In this document: positions 42,020-54,771 of the stretch, piece by piece
Position numbering within the stretch: the first letter of the stretch is position 1
Layout: the number at the start of each line of letters is the position of its first letter
Assembly (NCBI RefSeq): GCF_001645105.1
Contig: NZ_LKEG01000039.1
Span: 1 to 60,931, forward strand
Direction: 5' to 3'
DNA length: 60,931 nt
DNA from: Pseudomonas marginalis
Lineage (GTDB): Bacteria > Pseudomonadota > Gammaproteobacteria > Pseudomonadales > Pseudomonadaceae
Notes under the pieces: model-generated
Database searches by the model: none
What the model was told of the DNA's origin: nothing
The model's input: the letters and a program-made list of their open reading frames with translations, nothing else
Position numbers and translations under genes: made by a program

Positions 42020-42298
42020 TTAGAGGCCGGTGAGCAGATGCACTACGCCGCCCGCCAACACCATCACCCCAGACACACCTGCCGCCCTTAACGCCGCCTC
42101 ATCCACCCGCCCCGCATCCTGCAACTGCACCCGCACCCGCGTCAGCGCCACACGCTGCTGCGACTTGAGATTATCCGCGCCACCCAATGCCCTCAGCATG
42201 TCGGCCGACAACAGACTTTGCTTTGGCGCAGTGACGGTCTCGGCAATCAAATCCGGCGTCAGCGCCTTCCAGAACGCCCGCTGTAATTTCTCGAACAT
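42020..42298 (-). CDS. Small stand-alone EIIB-like protein lacking the phosphocysteine
   Basis: 92 residues. Residues about 33-92 follow the PTS EIIB (glucose/sucrose type) fold pattern, ALGGADNLKSQQRVALTRVR then GVSGVMVLAGGVVHLL. However, the segment aligning to ACTTRLRL reads VALTRVRV, so Ala51 replaces the Cys that carries phosphate. It begins 2 bp after the EI-fusion stop, at the end of the trehalose operon. It cannot act as a normal EIIB. A regulatory or scaffold role is inference. Confidence 0.72.
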   Translation of the reverse strand: MFEKLQRAFWKALTPDLIAETVTAPKQSLLSADMLRALGGADNLKSQQRVALTRVRVQLQDAGRVDEAALRAAGVSGVMVLAGGVVHLLTGL

Positions 42299-42300
42299 GC

Positions 42301-44817
42301 TCAGTGCTCCACGACAGGTGAGGTTTCAACAGTAGCCGCGTGATATTGGCGCAATGCTTCACGCACCTGACCGGCTTCTTCCAGGCCCAACACCTGGCGG
42401 GCGATGATCTGGCAGTCAGCCAGGTCCAGCTCGCGCACGGTGGCCTTGATGGTGGGGATCAACGGCACGCTGACCGACAACTCGTCCACACCCAGCCCGA
42501 TCAGCACCGGCACCGCCAGCGCTTCGGACGCCAACGCGCCGCACACACCGACCCACTTGCCATGGGCATGTGCGGCCTTGACCGTGGTGGCGATCAAGCG
42601 CAGCACCGCCGGGTGGAAGCTGTCGGCCTGGCTGGCCAATCGCGGGTGGTCGCGGTCCATGGCCAGCGTGTATTGGGTCAGGTCATTGGTGCCGATGGAG
42701 AAGAAGTCCACATGGGGGGCAAACACGTCCGCCATCAGCGCCGCCGACGGCACTTCAATCATGATGCCCAGCTTCGGCAACTCGGTGAGCTTCAGCGCCA
42801 GCGCTTCCTCTTCAAGGATCTTGCGCGCCAGGTGCAGCTCCGACAGCAGGCTGACCATCGGCAACATGATGTGCAGCCGCGCAAACCCGGCACTGGCGAG
42901 GATCGCGCGGAACTGTTCGCGCAGCAGCTCAGGACGTTCCAGGCACAGGCGAATGCCGCGCAGACCAAGAAAGGGATTGGTCTCGGCGTCCATGGGCACA
43001 TAGGCCAACGGTTTGTCGCCGCCAACATCCAGGGTGCGCACCACCAGATTGCGCTCCGAGCCCAGGGCACGGGCGATCGCGGTGTAGGTGCCGGCTTGCT
43101 CCTCGGGGCTCGGCGCGCGGTGGCGGTCCAGGTAGAGGAACTCCGAACGCAACAGGCCGACACCTTCGCCGCCGAGGGTCAGGGCGTGCTCCACTTCTTG
43201 CAACGAGGCCACGTTAGCGGTGACTTCGACGTGATGGCCGTCGCGGGTGGTGGCCGGTAACGACGCTTGCGCCACGTCGCGCTGATGGCGCAGCACCTGC
43301 TGTTTGCGCGCGGCCTCCAGGTGTTCGATCTCGGCCAGGTTCGGCTCCAGGTGCAGCTCGCCTTTGTCGGCGTCGAGCAGCACCTGTTTGCCATTGGCCA
43401 ACCCCAGCACGTCGGCCGAAACACCGCAAATGGCCGGCAGGCCAAGGGCACGGGCGAGGATCGCGACATGGCTGGTCGCGCCGCCGCCGACGGTGACGAA
43501 CCCCAGCACTTTGCGGGTATCCAGGCTGGCAGTCTGCGAAGGCGTCAGTTGCTCGGCGATCAGGATTGCACGTTCCGGCAAGTCCCAGGCACTGTCCTGA
43601 ATCCTCAGGATCAGCTTCAGTACACGCTGGCCGACGTCCGCCAAGTCTGCCGCACGTTCAGCCAGCAGGGCATTGCCTGAACCCTGGAACAGCTTGGCTG
43701 TGGCGAGCGTGGCACGGTTCCAGGCAAAGGCGGCGCTCTTGCCGTCAGCCAGCAGACTGTGGGCTTGTTCGAGCAAGGTCGGGTCCTCGAGCAATTCCTG
43801 ATGAGCGCGGAAAATCTCCGCCTGGGCACTGCCGCAAGCCTTGTCTTGCAACGTTTGCAGGGCTGCGGTGGCAGCCCGCAGGCCACGCGCCAGGGCGGCA
43901 CGCTCCGTCGCTTCATCCGTACCGTGTTCAGGAATGGCCAGTTCGGGCTCGATCACCTGAACCACCTGGCCAAATGCCGAACCCGGTGAGGCGCACACGC
44001 CTTTAAGCAACGTCGCCGACAACACCGTCGCGGCCGGTTCGGCAACGGTCGCCACCGCCTCGCCACAGCCTTGCGCCAACAAGGCCACCAGTGCCTTGAT
44101 CGCCGCCTCGGCATCCTCGCCCGCCGCGCTCACTTGCAGGGTGTCGCCCTTCACCGTTTGCAACGCCATGATCGCCACCAACGACTTGGCGTTGGCGCTC
44201 TGGGTTTGCTTGTGCAGATAGATGCTGGCCTTGAAACCCTTCGCCGCCTGGGCGAATACCGCCGCTGGGCGAGCGTGCAGGCCGTTGGCATTGGGTAAGG
44301 TCAGCGGCTTGGAGAACAGTGCATCGCCCTCCTCTTCGTCCATCGCCTCAACGGCTTCACTTGGGGATAACTGCAACAGCGGCTGGCCGGACGCCACAAG
44401 ACCGCTTGCCAATACGCTAAACGGCTCACCGCTGACCACCAGCATCAAGGTCAGCAAACTGCGCGCATGGAGCGCCACGTAGTCGGCATCGAATTCGATC
44501 AGCGCCTGCCCGGCCTCAACCCGCTGGCCTTCCTGCACCCGCCGGGTGAAGCCCTGGCCCGCCAGGTTGACGGTGTCCAGACCGATATGCAGCAGCACTT
44601 GGACGCCGTTGTCGTCGGTGATGCTGACGGCATGCCCGCTGTCCTGGATATTGCTGATCACCCCAGCCAACGGGGCACACAAGGTCTGCGAGGTCGGGTC
44701 GATGCACAGGCCGTCGCCGATCACGCGACTGGAGAATACCGGGTCGGGGACCTTGTCCAGTGCCAGCAGCACACCGGATAGGGGCGCCAGCAGTTCCAGG
44801 GGTTTAGATGGGGTCAT
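42301..44817 (-). CDS. PTS EIIA(Glc)-HPr-EI fusion protein for trehalose
   Basis: 838 residues with the same order as NagF: EIIA (about 8-150, H77 in VLLHIGLD), HPr (about 170-255, H181 in NGLHARPAA) and EI (about 280-830, H450 in GGATSHVAIL). All three phospho-His are present, so it should energise TreP. The paralogy with nagF (both loci have one) suggests duplication of the coupling protein for a second sugar. Last but one gene of the trehalose operon. Confidence 0.92.
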   Translation of the reverse strand: MTPSKPLELLAPLSGVLLALDKVPDPVFSSRVIGDGLCIDPTSQTLCAPLAGVISNIQDSGHAVSITDDNGVQVLLHIGLDTVNLAGQGFTRRVQEGQRVEAGQALIEFDADYVALHARSLLTLMLVVSGEPFSVLASGLVASGQPLLQLSPSEAVEAMDEEEGDALFSKPLTLPNANGLHARPAAVFAQAAKGFKASIYLHKQTQSANAKSLVAIMALQTVKGDTLQVSAAGEDAEAAIKALVALLAQGCGEAVATVAEPAATVLSATLLKGVCASPGSAFGQVVQVIEPELAIPEHGTDEATERAALARGLRAATAALQTLQDKACGSAQAEIFRAHQELLEDPTLLEQAHSLLADGKSAAFAWNRATLATAKLFQGSGNALLAERAADLADVGQRVLKLILRIQDSAWDLPERAILIAEQLTPSQTASLDTRKVLGFVTVGGGATSHVAILARALGLPAICGVSADVLGLANGKQVLLDADKGELHLEPNLAEIEHLEAARKQQVLRHQRDVAQASLPATTRDGHHVEVTANVASLQEVEHALTLGGEGVGLLRSEFLYLDRHRAPSPEEQAGTYTAIARALGSERNLVVRTLDVGGDKPLAYVPMDAETNPFLGLRGIRLCLERPELLREQFRAILASAGFARLHIMLPMVSLLSELHLARKILEEEALALKLTELPKLGIMIEVPSAALMADVFAPHVDFFSIGTNDLTQYTLAMDRDHPRLASQADSFHPAVLRLIATTVKAAHAHGKWVGVCGALASEALAVPVLIGLGVDELSVSVPLIPTIKATVRELDLADCQIIARQVLGLEEAGQVREALRQYHAATVETSPVVEH

Positions 44818-44888
44818 GACTTCACCTGCTGTTTTGTTCTGTAAAAATCATTGGCTGGATGCAAATCTTTGGGGTAACGACGGTCTAG

Positions 44889-46139
<1,251 letters not shown>

Positions 46140-46179
46140 TCAAAGCGCCCCGTGCTCCCACACGGGGTTACAACGGGCC

Positions 46180-47826
46180 TCAGTCCTTGAGGTGCAACAC
46201 AAACGATTCGTACGGGCGCAGCGCTACCGTGCCCGTACGCACCGGGCAGTCCGGGTAGTTGCTGATCAGCAGGCGTTGTTCGCTGGCCGGGTTGATGACG
46301 CCGTCCGGCAGTTGGATTTCGCAGGGCGTGCCGTAGAAGTTGTTCAGCACCAGCAGCCGCTCGCCATGGCCTTCGCGCAGGTAGGCCCAGACCTGCAGAT
46401 GGTCTTGCAGCAGTTGGCGATAAACACCGGCCTGGATCAGCGGCTCGTGACGGCGCAAGGCGATCAGCGCACGGTAGTGATGCAGCACTGAATCCGGGTC
46501 ATCCAGCTGGCGCTCGACGTTGATCTGCGCCGCATTGGCCGGGATGCCGATCCACGGCTCGCCGCTGCTGAAACCGGCGTTCGCCTGGGCATTCCACTGC
46601 ATCGGCGTGCGGCCGTTGTCGCGGGACTTCTGCATGATCGCGGCCATGCTCGACGCCTCGGACTCGCCCGCATCGCGCTTGAGCCGGAAGATGTTGAGGG
46701 TCTCCACATCGCGATACTGCTCGATCCTGTCGAAGCCCGGATTGGTCATGCCCAGCTCTTCGCCCTGGTACACAAATGGCGTGCCTTGAAGGAAGTGCAG
46801 CGCGGTCGCCAGCATCTTGGCCGAGACCACACGGTGCTCACCGTCATGGCCGAACCGCGAGACCACCCGTGGCTGGTCGTGGTTACACCAGAACAGCGCG
46901 TTCCAGCCGCCACCGGCCTGCATGCCCAGTTGCCAATCCGAGAGGATCTGCTTGAGCTGCAGGAAGTCGAAGTCGGCCTTCACCCACTTCTGAAGGTTTG
47001 GGTAATCGACTTTCAGGTGATGAAAGTTGAAGGTCATCGACAGCTCTTTCGACTCTGGCCGTGAGTAGCGGATGCAGTGTTCGAGGCTGGTGGACGACAT
47101 CTCGCCGACGTTGATCAGGTCGTGCCCTTCGAAGACTTCGCGGTGCATTTCCTGCAGGTAGTCGTGCACGTTCGGGCCGTCGGTGTAGAAGCGACGGCCG
47201 TCGCTGCTGTCTTCGGGGAAATCGGCGGGCTTGGAGATCAGGTTGATCACGTCCAGGCGGAAACCGCCCACGCCTTTGTCGCGCCAGAAGCGCATCAGCT
47301 TGAACACCTCGGCGCGCACCTTGGGGTTGTCCCAATTCAGGTCGGCCTGGGTGTGGTCAAACAAGTGCAGGAAGTACTGCCCGGTTTGCGCCTCGTATTC
47401 CCAGGCCGAGCCACCGAACTTGGATTCCCAGTTGTTCGGCTGGTCGCGCCAGATGTAGAAGTCGCGGTACGGGTTGTCGAGGCTGCTGCGCGCCTGCTGG
47501 AACCACTCGTGTTCGATGGACGTGTGGTTGACCACGATATCGAGCATCAGCTTGATGCCACGCTTGGCCGCTTCGCTGATCAGCAGGTCGCAGTCGGCCA
47601 TGGTCCCGTAGCTGGGGTCGATGGCGTAGTAGTCGCTGATGTCGTAGCCGTTGTCGCGCTGTGGCGAGCGCAGGAACGGGGTGATCCACAGGCAGTCGAC
47701 ACCCAGCCATTTGAGGTAGTCGAGTTTGTCCACGATGCCCAGCAGGTCACCGGTGGCGTTACCCGCGTGGCTGTGGAAGCTTTTGGGGTAGATCTGGTAG
47801 ATCACCGAGTGTTGCCAGTTTTGCAT
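46180..47826 (-). CDS. treA: Trehalose-6-phosphate hydrolase (alpha,alpha-phosphotrehalase)
   Basis: 548 residues of GH13: catalytic Asp192 in FRLDVIN and acid/base Glu242 in NVGEMSS, with WCNHDQPR near 316. The start MQNWQHSVIYQIYPKSFHSH is typical of the family. It splits trehalose-6-P, made by TreP, into glucose and glucose-6-P. Named treA by analogy with the trehalose operon of P. fluorescens ATCC 17400 (treC in enterobacteria). Confidence 0.95.
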   Translation of the reverse strand: MQNWQHSVIYQIYPKSFHSHAGNATGDLLGIVDKLDYLKWLGVDCLWITPFLRSPQRDNGYDISDYYAIDPSYGTMADCDLLISEAAKRGIKLMLDIVVNHTSIEHEWFQQARSSLDNPYRDFYIWRDQPNNWESKFGGSAWEYEAQTGQYFLHLFDHTQADLNWDNPKVRAEVFKLMRFWRDKGVGGFRLDVINLISKPADFPEDSSDGRRFYTDGPNVHDYLQEMHREVFEGHDLINVGEMSSTSLEHCIRYSRPESKELSMTFNFHHLKVDYPNLQKWVKADFDFLQLKQILSDWQLGMQAGGGWNALFWCNHDQPRVVSRFGHDGEHRVVSAKMLATALHFLQGTPFVYQGEELGMTNPGFDRIEQYRDVETLNIFRLKRDAGESEASSMAAIMQKSRDNGRTPMQWNAQANAGFSSGEPWIGIPANAAQINVERQLDDPDSVLHHYRALIALRRHEPLIQAGVYRQLLQDHLQVWAYLREGHGERLLVLNNFYGTPCEIQLPDGVINPASEQRLLISNYPDCPVRTGTVALRPYESFVLHLKD

Positions 47827-47870
47827 GGTGGGTTCCTTCAGTTGATTTTTGTGCAGGCCTTTCGGGCCTC

Positions 47871-47890
47871 ATCGGGGGCTTGCCCCCGAT
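47871..47890. repeat. Single REP-like palindrome
   Basis: ATCGGGGGCTTGCCCCCGAT is a perfect palindrome between treP and treA. Before it, AGGCC-TTTC-GGGCCT is a further hairpin. The pair may stabilise the mRNA end between the two genes. Confidence 0.75.
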
Positions 47891-47899
47891 TGCGGTAGA

Positions 47900-49342
47900 T
47901 CAAGCAACCCTGTACCCGGGCCGAACAATCTTCATGCTCAACGCACAGGTCAGAACAAACGGCACGACCATCGCGATGACCATGCCGATCACAAACACCG
48001 CGATGGATTGCGGCACGATCGAAATGAACCCAGGCAAGCCCCCCACGCCGATGGCCGACGCCTGCACCTTGTTCAGCGACAAGAAAATGCTGCCCAGCGC
48101 CGAGCCCACCAGGGCCGCATAAAACGGAAACTTGAAGCGCAGGTTCACCCCGAACATCGCCGGTTCAGTGATGCCGAAGTACGCGGAAATCGCCGAGGTC
48201 GACGCCATGCTTTTGTCCCGCGCATTGCGGGTGGTGTAGAACACCGCGAGCGCGGCGCTGCCTTGGGCCAGGTTGGACATGACGATCATCGGCCAGATAA
48301 AGGTGCCGCCCTGGGTGGAGATAAGCTGCAGGTCCACGGCGAGGAACATGTGGTGCATGCCGGTGATCACCAGCGGCGCATACAGCAGGCCGAAAATCGC
48401 CCCGCCGACCATCGGCGCCAGGTCAAACAGGGTGACCACGCCTTCGGTGATCAGGATGCCAAGGTGACGGGTCACCGGGCCGATGATCGCCAGGGCCAGC
48501 ACACCGGTGACGACGATGGTGGTGATCGGCACGACGAGGAGTTGAATTGCATTGGGCACCCGCGCACGTAGCCATTTCTCGATCACACTCATCACATAAG
48601 CCGCCATCAGGATCGGCAGGATCTGCCCTTGGTAGCCCACCTTCTCGATCTGGAACCAACCGAAAATATCGAAGTACGGCAGGCTTTGACCGTCGAGCCC
48701 GGCCACTGCCTTGCCATAGTTCCAGGCGTTGAGCAGGTCCGGGTGCACCAGCATCAGGCCGAGCACGATGCCAAGGATTTCACTGCCGCCAAAGCGCTTG
48801 GCCGCCGACCAACCGACCAACGCCGGCAGGAACACGAACGAGGTGTTGGCCATCAGGTTGATCAGGCTCCACAGGCCATCCAGGTTCGGATACGCCTCCA
48901 GCAGCGTCTTGCCCTCGATGAACATGCCCTTGGCGCCCATCAGGTTATTCACGCCCATCAACAGGCCCGCGATGATCAGTGCGGGCAGGATCGGCATGAA
49001 CACATCGGAGAACACCCTTACCAGGCGCTGCATGGCATTGGTCTTGTCGGCGCCCTTCTTCTTCACATCGGCGATGGTGGCGGCGGCGAGGCCGGTTTGC
49101 TCGCGCAGGGCGGCGTAGACCTTTTCCACTTCGCCGGGGCCGATCACCACTTGGAACAGGCCACCGGTAAAGAACGACCCCTTGACCAGATCGACCTGGT
49201 TCAGCGCGCTGCTGTTGACCAGGCTCGGGTCCTTGAGCGCCAGGCGCAGGCGGGTCACACAGTGGGCAGCTTGCTCAAGGTTGTCGCTGCCCCCGAGGTT
49301 TTCGAGGATCTCGCGGGCAATGTTCGAATAGTCGTGGCTCAT
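47900..49342 (-). CDS. treP: PTS trehalose EIIBC permease
   Basis: 480 residues: N-terminal EIIB with phosphocysteine C28 in AAHCVTRLRL, then EIIC (about 110-470) with about ten helices. It imports trehalose as trehalose-6-P. There is no EIIA domain; this comes from the fusion protein at 42301. I chose ATG 49342 (MSHDYSNIARE), since the longer frame to 49393 is near the operators. Confidence 0.94.
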   Translation of the reverse strand: MSHDYSNIAREILENLGGSDNLEQAAHCVTRLRLALKDPSLVNSSALNQVDLVKGSFFTGGLFQVVIGPGEVEKVYAALREQTGLAAATIADVKKKGADKTNAMQRLVRVFSDVFMPILPALIIAGLLMGVNNLMGAKGMFIEGKTLLEAYPNLDGLWSLINLMANTSFVFLPALVGWSAAKRFGGSEILGIVLGLMLVHPDLLNAWNYGKAVAGLDGQSLPYFDIFGWFQIEKVGYQGQILPILMAAYVMSVIEKWLRARVPNAIQLLVVPITTIVVTGVLALAIIGPVTRHLGILITEGVVTLFDLAPMVGGAIFGLLYAPLVITGMHHMFLAVDLQLISTQGGTFIWPMIVMSNLAQGSAALAVFYTTRNARDKSMASTSAISAYFGITEPAMFGVNLRFKFPFYAALVGSALGSIFLSLNKVQASAIGVGGLPGFISIVPQSIAVFVIGMVIAMVVPFVLTCALSMKIVRPGYRVA

Positions 49343-49408
49343 GCTTGTTTTCCACTTTGATTTTTTTATTTGAGGGGCAGTCATTGGCAGCACGCCGAGG
49401 GCAAAAGT

Positions 49409-49424
49409 ACTCGTGTGTACGAGT
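49409..49424. promoter_or_regulatory. TreR operator 1
   Basis: ACTCGTGTGTACGAGT is a 16-bp palindrome with arms ACTCGT/ACGAGT in the treP-treR gap. Same core as operator 2. Confidence 0.85.
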
Positions 49425-49434
49425 TAAAGCAACA

Positions 49435-49450
49435 ACTCGTCTGTACGAGT
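49435..49450. promoter_or_regulatory. TreR operator 2
   Basis: ACTCGTCTGTACGAGT differs from operator 1 at only one base. Centre-to-centre distance is 26 bp, so two repressor dimers could lie on offset faces of the DNA and control both treP and treR. Confidence 0.85.
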
Positions 49451-49581
49451 TACATTTTGTTTATCTTCTGCAGGCCACCACACCGCTGCAAGCCGCATAC
49501 ATCCAAGGGTCTAATGGACAAACATCCTGTCTGCCACTAAGGTTCCTGCCTTGACCGCAACCCCGGCAAAGAGCCATCCCC

Positions 49582-50286
49582 ATGAGCAAATACAACCAGA
49601 TCTATACGGATCTGCTTGCCAGCATCACCACTGAACGCCTGCAGCGCGGCACGCGCCTTCCCTCCGAAACCGAACTGATGGACAGCTACCAGGCCAGCCG
49701 AGGCACCGTGCGTCGGGCCATCGAGCAGCTGCAGGAGCGTGGGTTTGCGCAAAAGATCCACGGCAAGGGCACCTTCGTGTTGTCGCCCAACCCAATCGAG
49801 TTCCAACTGGGCGGCATCGTCAGCTTCCACGAAACCCACGCCGACCTGGGCGATGACGTACGCACCGAAGTGGTCGAATTCACCCAGTTCCCACTGGAAG
49901 GCTCACTGCTGCAACACATCGAAGCAGAGCCCGGCACGCTGATCACCCGCATCAAGCGGGTACGGCGCATCGGCGGCAAACGGGTGATCCTCGACATCAA
50001 CCACTTCGTGGCCGACGTGATCCCCGGCCTGGACCGCGCGATTGCCGAGCAGTCGATCTACGCGTTTATCGAACAGACGCTGCAGCTGCAAATTGCCTAT
50101 GCCCAACGCACCATCGAGGCCCTGCCGCGCGGCAAAGACGACCAGACGCACCTCGACCTCGAGGGCCAAAGCCACGTGATCGTGGTGAGCAACCAGACGT
50201 TTTTGCAGGACGGGCGGCAGTTCGAGTACACCGAGTCGCGGCATACGTTGGATAAGTTTTATTTTTCGGATATTGCGCGGCGTTGA
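49582..50286 (+). CDS. treR: GntR/HutC family trehalose operon repressor
   Basis: 234 residues: winged HTH (about 8-70, LPSETELMDSYQASRGTVRR) and UTRA domain (about 90-230). It represses treP-treA and is expected to be released by trehalose-6-P. Divergent from treP with two operators in the gap. Note that it is of the GntR type, as in Pseudomonas and Bacillus, not the LacI-type TreR of E. coli. Confidence 0.92.
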   Translation: MSKYNQIYTDLLASITTERLQRGTRLPSETELMDSYQASRGTVRRAIEQLQERGFAQKIHGKGTFVLSPNPIEFQLGGIVSFHETHADLGDDVRTEVVEFTQFPLEGSLLQHIEAEPGTLITRIKRVRRIGGKRVILDINHFVADVIPGLDRAIAEQSIYAFIEQTLQLQIAYAQRTIEALPRGKDDQTHLDLEGQSHVIVVSNQTFLQDGRQFEYTESRHTLDKFYFSDIARR

Positions 50287-50302
50287 GCATAAGTCGGGAA
50301 GA

Positions 50303-50389
50303 TCATTGCACTGTGATGCTCTTCGCCAGTCCTGCTGCCCAGGCAGCGGTCATCTTCTCTCCTACCGCCGCGAACTCTGGGTGAGTGCT
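50303..50389 (-). pseudogene. Possible C-terminal remnant of a partner toxin gene
   Basis: Downstream of the HipB-like gene, a minus-strand stretch of 28 codons without a start at its upstream end reads THPEFAAVGEKMTAAWAAGL and ends in TGA. Composition and codon use look like coding sequence, and it lies where a HipA toxin gene would be. I could not verify homology. It could also be chance. Confidence 0.25.
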
Positions 50390-50416
50390 TCACCGATATA
50401 CAACCGATCCCTTTGA

Positions 50417-50662
50417 CTAATCATGGAAGCTTACTGATTTCAATTCATCGAGGGTTTTGCGCCGACGTTTTGGTATGGCGGTCAATTCGTACCCCAAGCC
50501 CTCGAGGATCGCTTCGACTTTGCGAATTCCCACTTCGGAGATCGTGTTGTTCTCGACCCCCGAAATGGTGGAGCGGCTCATGCCATGACGGTGCGCAAGC
50601 TGGCTTTGTGAAAGGCCCGCTGTTTTACGGAGGCTGCGGATCAATTTGCCTAACTCTTCCAT
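50417..50662 (-). CDS. HipB-like helix-turn-helix repressor (solitary)
   Basis: 81 residues of the Xre/HipB type. The HTH is SLRKTAGLSQSQLAHRHG followed by MSRSTISGVENN, about residues 10-40, and the tail is basic (IPKRRRKTLDELK). It usually pairs with a HipA kinase toxin, but no such gene follows; the next gene is treR on the other strand. ATG 50662 begins the family match. Two direct copies of a 20-bp palindrome upstream are likely autoregulatory sites. Confidence 0.8.
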   Translation of the reverse strand: MEELGKLIRSLRKTAGLSQSQLAHRHGMSRSTISGVENNTISEVGIRKVEAILEGLGYELTAIPKRRRKTLDELKSVSFHD

Positions 50663-50668
50663 ATCAAA

Positions 50669-50688
50669 ATGCACCCCATACACTGCAT
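50669..50688. promoter_or_regulatory. Candidate operator A of the HTH gene
   Basis: ATGCACCCCATACACTGCAT has ATGCA/TGCAT ends in a 20-bp frame, 7 bp before the start codon. It repeats, with changes, 40 bp upstream. Confidence 0.6.
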
Positions 50689-50708
50689 GAATAGATAAAT
50701 CTGAATTT

Positions 50709-50728
50709 ATGCACCCTATATGATGCAT
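50709..50728. promoter_or_regulatory. Candidate operator B of the HTH gene
   Basis: ATGCACCCTATATGATGCAT is the second copy: same ATGCACCC left half and TGCAT right half as operator A, exactly 40 bp away (about four helical turns), suiting cooperative repressor binding. Confidence 0.6.
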
Positions 50729-50788
50729 TTCATTCTGAGTATTATTTATCTAATACGGTTTTTGACCAAAAGCTTACATGCCATAAAC

Positions 50789-50818
50789 ACAAAACCCCGG
50801 CACATGGCCGGGGTTTTG
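50789..50818. terminator. Terminator of guaA
   Basis: ACAAAACCCCGGC and GCCGGGGTTTTGT pair perfectly around a 4-nt loop, 30 bp after the guaA stop. T-runs exist on both strands, so it also insulates the HTH gene promoter. Confidence 0.9.
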
Positions 50819-50847
50819 TTGTTCAGCATTTACCTGCTAACGCAGGA

Positions 50848-52425
50848 TCATTCCCACTCAATCGTCGCCGGCGGCTTGCTCGACACGTCGTAAGTAACGC
50901 GCGAAATACCTTCGATCTCGTTGATGATACGGCCGCTGACAGTCTCCAGCAGTTCGTACGGCAGGTGTGCCCAACGCGCGGTCATGAAGTCGATGGTTTC
51001 TACGGCACGCAGGGCCACAACCCATGCGTAACGACGGCCATCGCCTACTACGCCAACCGACTTAACTGGCTGGAAGACCACGAAGGCCTGGCTGACTTTG
51101 TGATACCAGTCGGCCTTGCGCAGTTCTTCGATGAAGATGTGGTCGGCGCGACGCAGCAGGTCGGCGTATTCCTTCTTCACTTCACCAAGGATACGCACGC
51201 CCAGGCCTGGGCCTGGGAATGGGTGGCGGTAGACCATGTCGTACGGCAGGCCGAGTTCCAGGCCCAGACGGCGGACTTCGTCCTTGAACAGTTCGCGCAG
51301 CGGTTCTACCAGCTTGAGGTTCATTTCCTCAGGCAGGCCACCCACGTTGTGGTGGGACTTGATCACGTGGGCCTTGCCACTCTTGGCGCCGGCCGACTCG
51401 ATCACGTCAGGGTAGATGGTGCCTTGGGCGAGGTACTTGATGTTGTCCAGGTGTTTGGCCTGGGCATCGAAGACGTCGATGAAGGTGCGACCGATGATCT
51501 TGCGCTTCTTCTCTGGGTCGGACTCGCCGGCCAGGTTGTTGAGGAACTGGTCCTCGGCGTTGGCGCGGATCACTTTGACGCCCATGTTCTCGGCGAACAT
51601 GGCCATCACTTGCTCGCCTTCGTGCAGGCGCAGCAGGCCGTTGTCGACGAAGACGCAGGTCAGTTGGTCGCCGATGGCTTTGTGCAGCAGCGCGGCGACC
51701 ACGGAGGAGTCAACACCGCCGGACAGGCCGAGCAGTACGTTGTCGGTACCGACTTGGGCGCGCACGTTGGCGATGGCGTCTTCAGCGATCTTCGACGGCG
51801 TCCACAGGGCTTCACACTCGCAGATGTCGAGAATGAAGCGCGACAGGATGCGGCCGCCTTGTTTGGTGTGGGTCACTTCCGGGTGGAACTGCACGCCGTA
51901 GTAGCGACGCTCGTCGCTGAACATGCCGGCGATCGGGCAGCTCGGGGTGCTGGCCAGGATGTGGAAGTCTTCCGGCATCTTGGTGACTTTGTCACCGTGG
52001 CTCATCCACACGTCGAGGCCGAACAGGCCGTCAGCGTCGATGTGGTCTTCGATACCGTCCAGCAGGCGGCTCTTGCCGACCACGTCCACACGGGCATAAC
52101 CGAATTCACGCAGCTCGGAACCTTCAACCTTGCCGCCCAGTTGCTCGGCCATGGTCTGCATGCCGTAGCAAATGCCGAAGACCGGTACGCCCAGGTCGAA
52201 TACGGCTTGCGGGCAGCGCGGGCTGTTGGCTTCGTGCACGGACTCGGGGCCACCGGCGAGGATGACGCCTTTCGGTGCGAATTCGCGGATCGCTTCGTCA
52301 TCCATGTCGAACGGGTGCAGTTCGCAGTACACGCCGATTTCACGCACGCGGCGGGCAATCAGCTGGGTGTACTGGGAACCGAAGTCGAGGATCAGGATGC
52401 GGTGGGCGTGAATGTCGAGGGCCAT
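50848..52425 (-). CDS. guaA: GMP synthase (glutamine-hydrolysing)
   Basis: 525 residues: a class I glutaminase (about 1-200, nucleophile C86 in GICYGMQ) and an ATP pyrophosphatase with PP-loop LSGGVDSS (about 235), followed by the dimerisation domain. It makes GMP from XMP. It follows guaB by 80 bp, forming the guaBA operon. Confidence 0.98.
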   Translation of the reverse strand: MALDIHAHRILILDFGSQYTQLIARRVREIGVYCELHPFDMDDEAIREFAPKGVILAGGPESVHEANSPRCPQAVFDLGVPVFGICYGMQTMAEQLGGKVEGSELREFGYARVDVVGKSRLLDGIEDHIDADGLFGLDVWMSHGDKVTKMPEDFHILASTPSCPIAGMFSDERRYYGVQFHPEVTHTKQGGRILSRFILDICECEALWTPSKIAEDAIANVRAQVGTDNVLLGLSGGVDSSVVAALLHKAIGDQLTCVFVDNGLLRLHEGEQVMAMFAENMGVKVIRANAEDQFLNNLAGESDPEKKRKIIGRTFIDVFDAQAKHLDNIKYLAQGTIYPDVIESAGAKSGKAHVIKSHHNVGGLPEEMNLKLVEPLRELFKDEVRRLGLELGLPYDMVYRHPFPGPGLGVRILGEVKKEYADLLRRADHIFIEELRKADWYHKVSQAFVVFQPVKSVGVVGDGRRYAWVVALRAVETIDFMTARWAHLPYELLETVSGRIINEIEGISRVTYDVSSKPPATIEWE

Positions 52426-52505
52426 GAAGTCAGTCTCGTCTAATGAATCAGAAACAACTCGGGGCTGAAGAACAGCCCCGGTTACTTAACATTTTGCTGG
52501 AAGCC

Positions 52506-54628
<2,123 letters not shown>

Positions 54629-54657
54629 GGGAGTCCTGCGGTGTGGCGTCTGGCGTC

Positions 54658-54728
54658 ATCGGGGGCAAGCCCCCTCCCACATTTTTGAAGGGTGAATACC
54701 TTCAAAGGTGGGAGAGGCTTGCCCGCGC
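54658..54728. repeat. REPIN
   Basis: ATCGGGGGCAAGCCCCCTCC on the left and GGTGGGAGAGGCTTGCCCGC on the right, with TTTGAAGG/CCTTCAAA pairing inside. Lies between the TauE-like gene and the Cys-rich protein gene. Confidence 0.88.
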
Positions 54729-54771
54729 AGAGGCCCTGAAGGCTGGCAGCTTAATCCCTGCCCCACACAGG

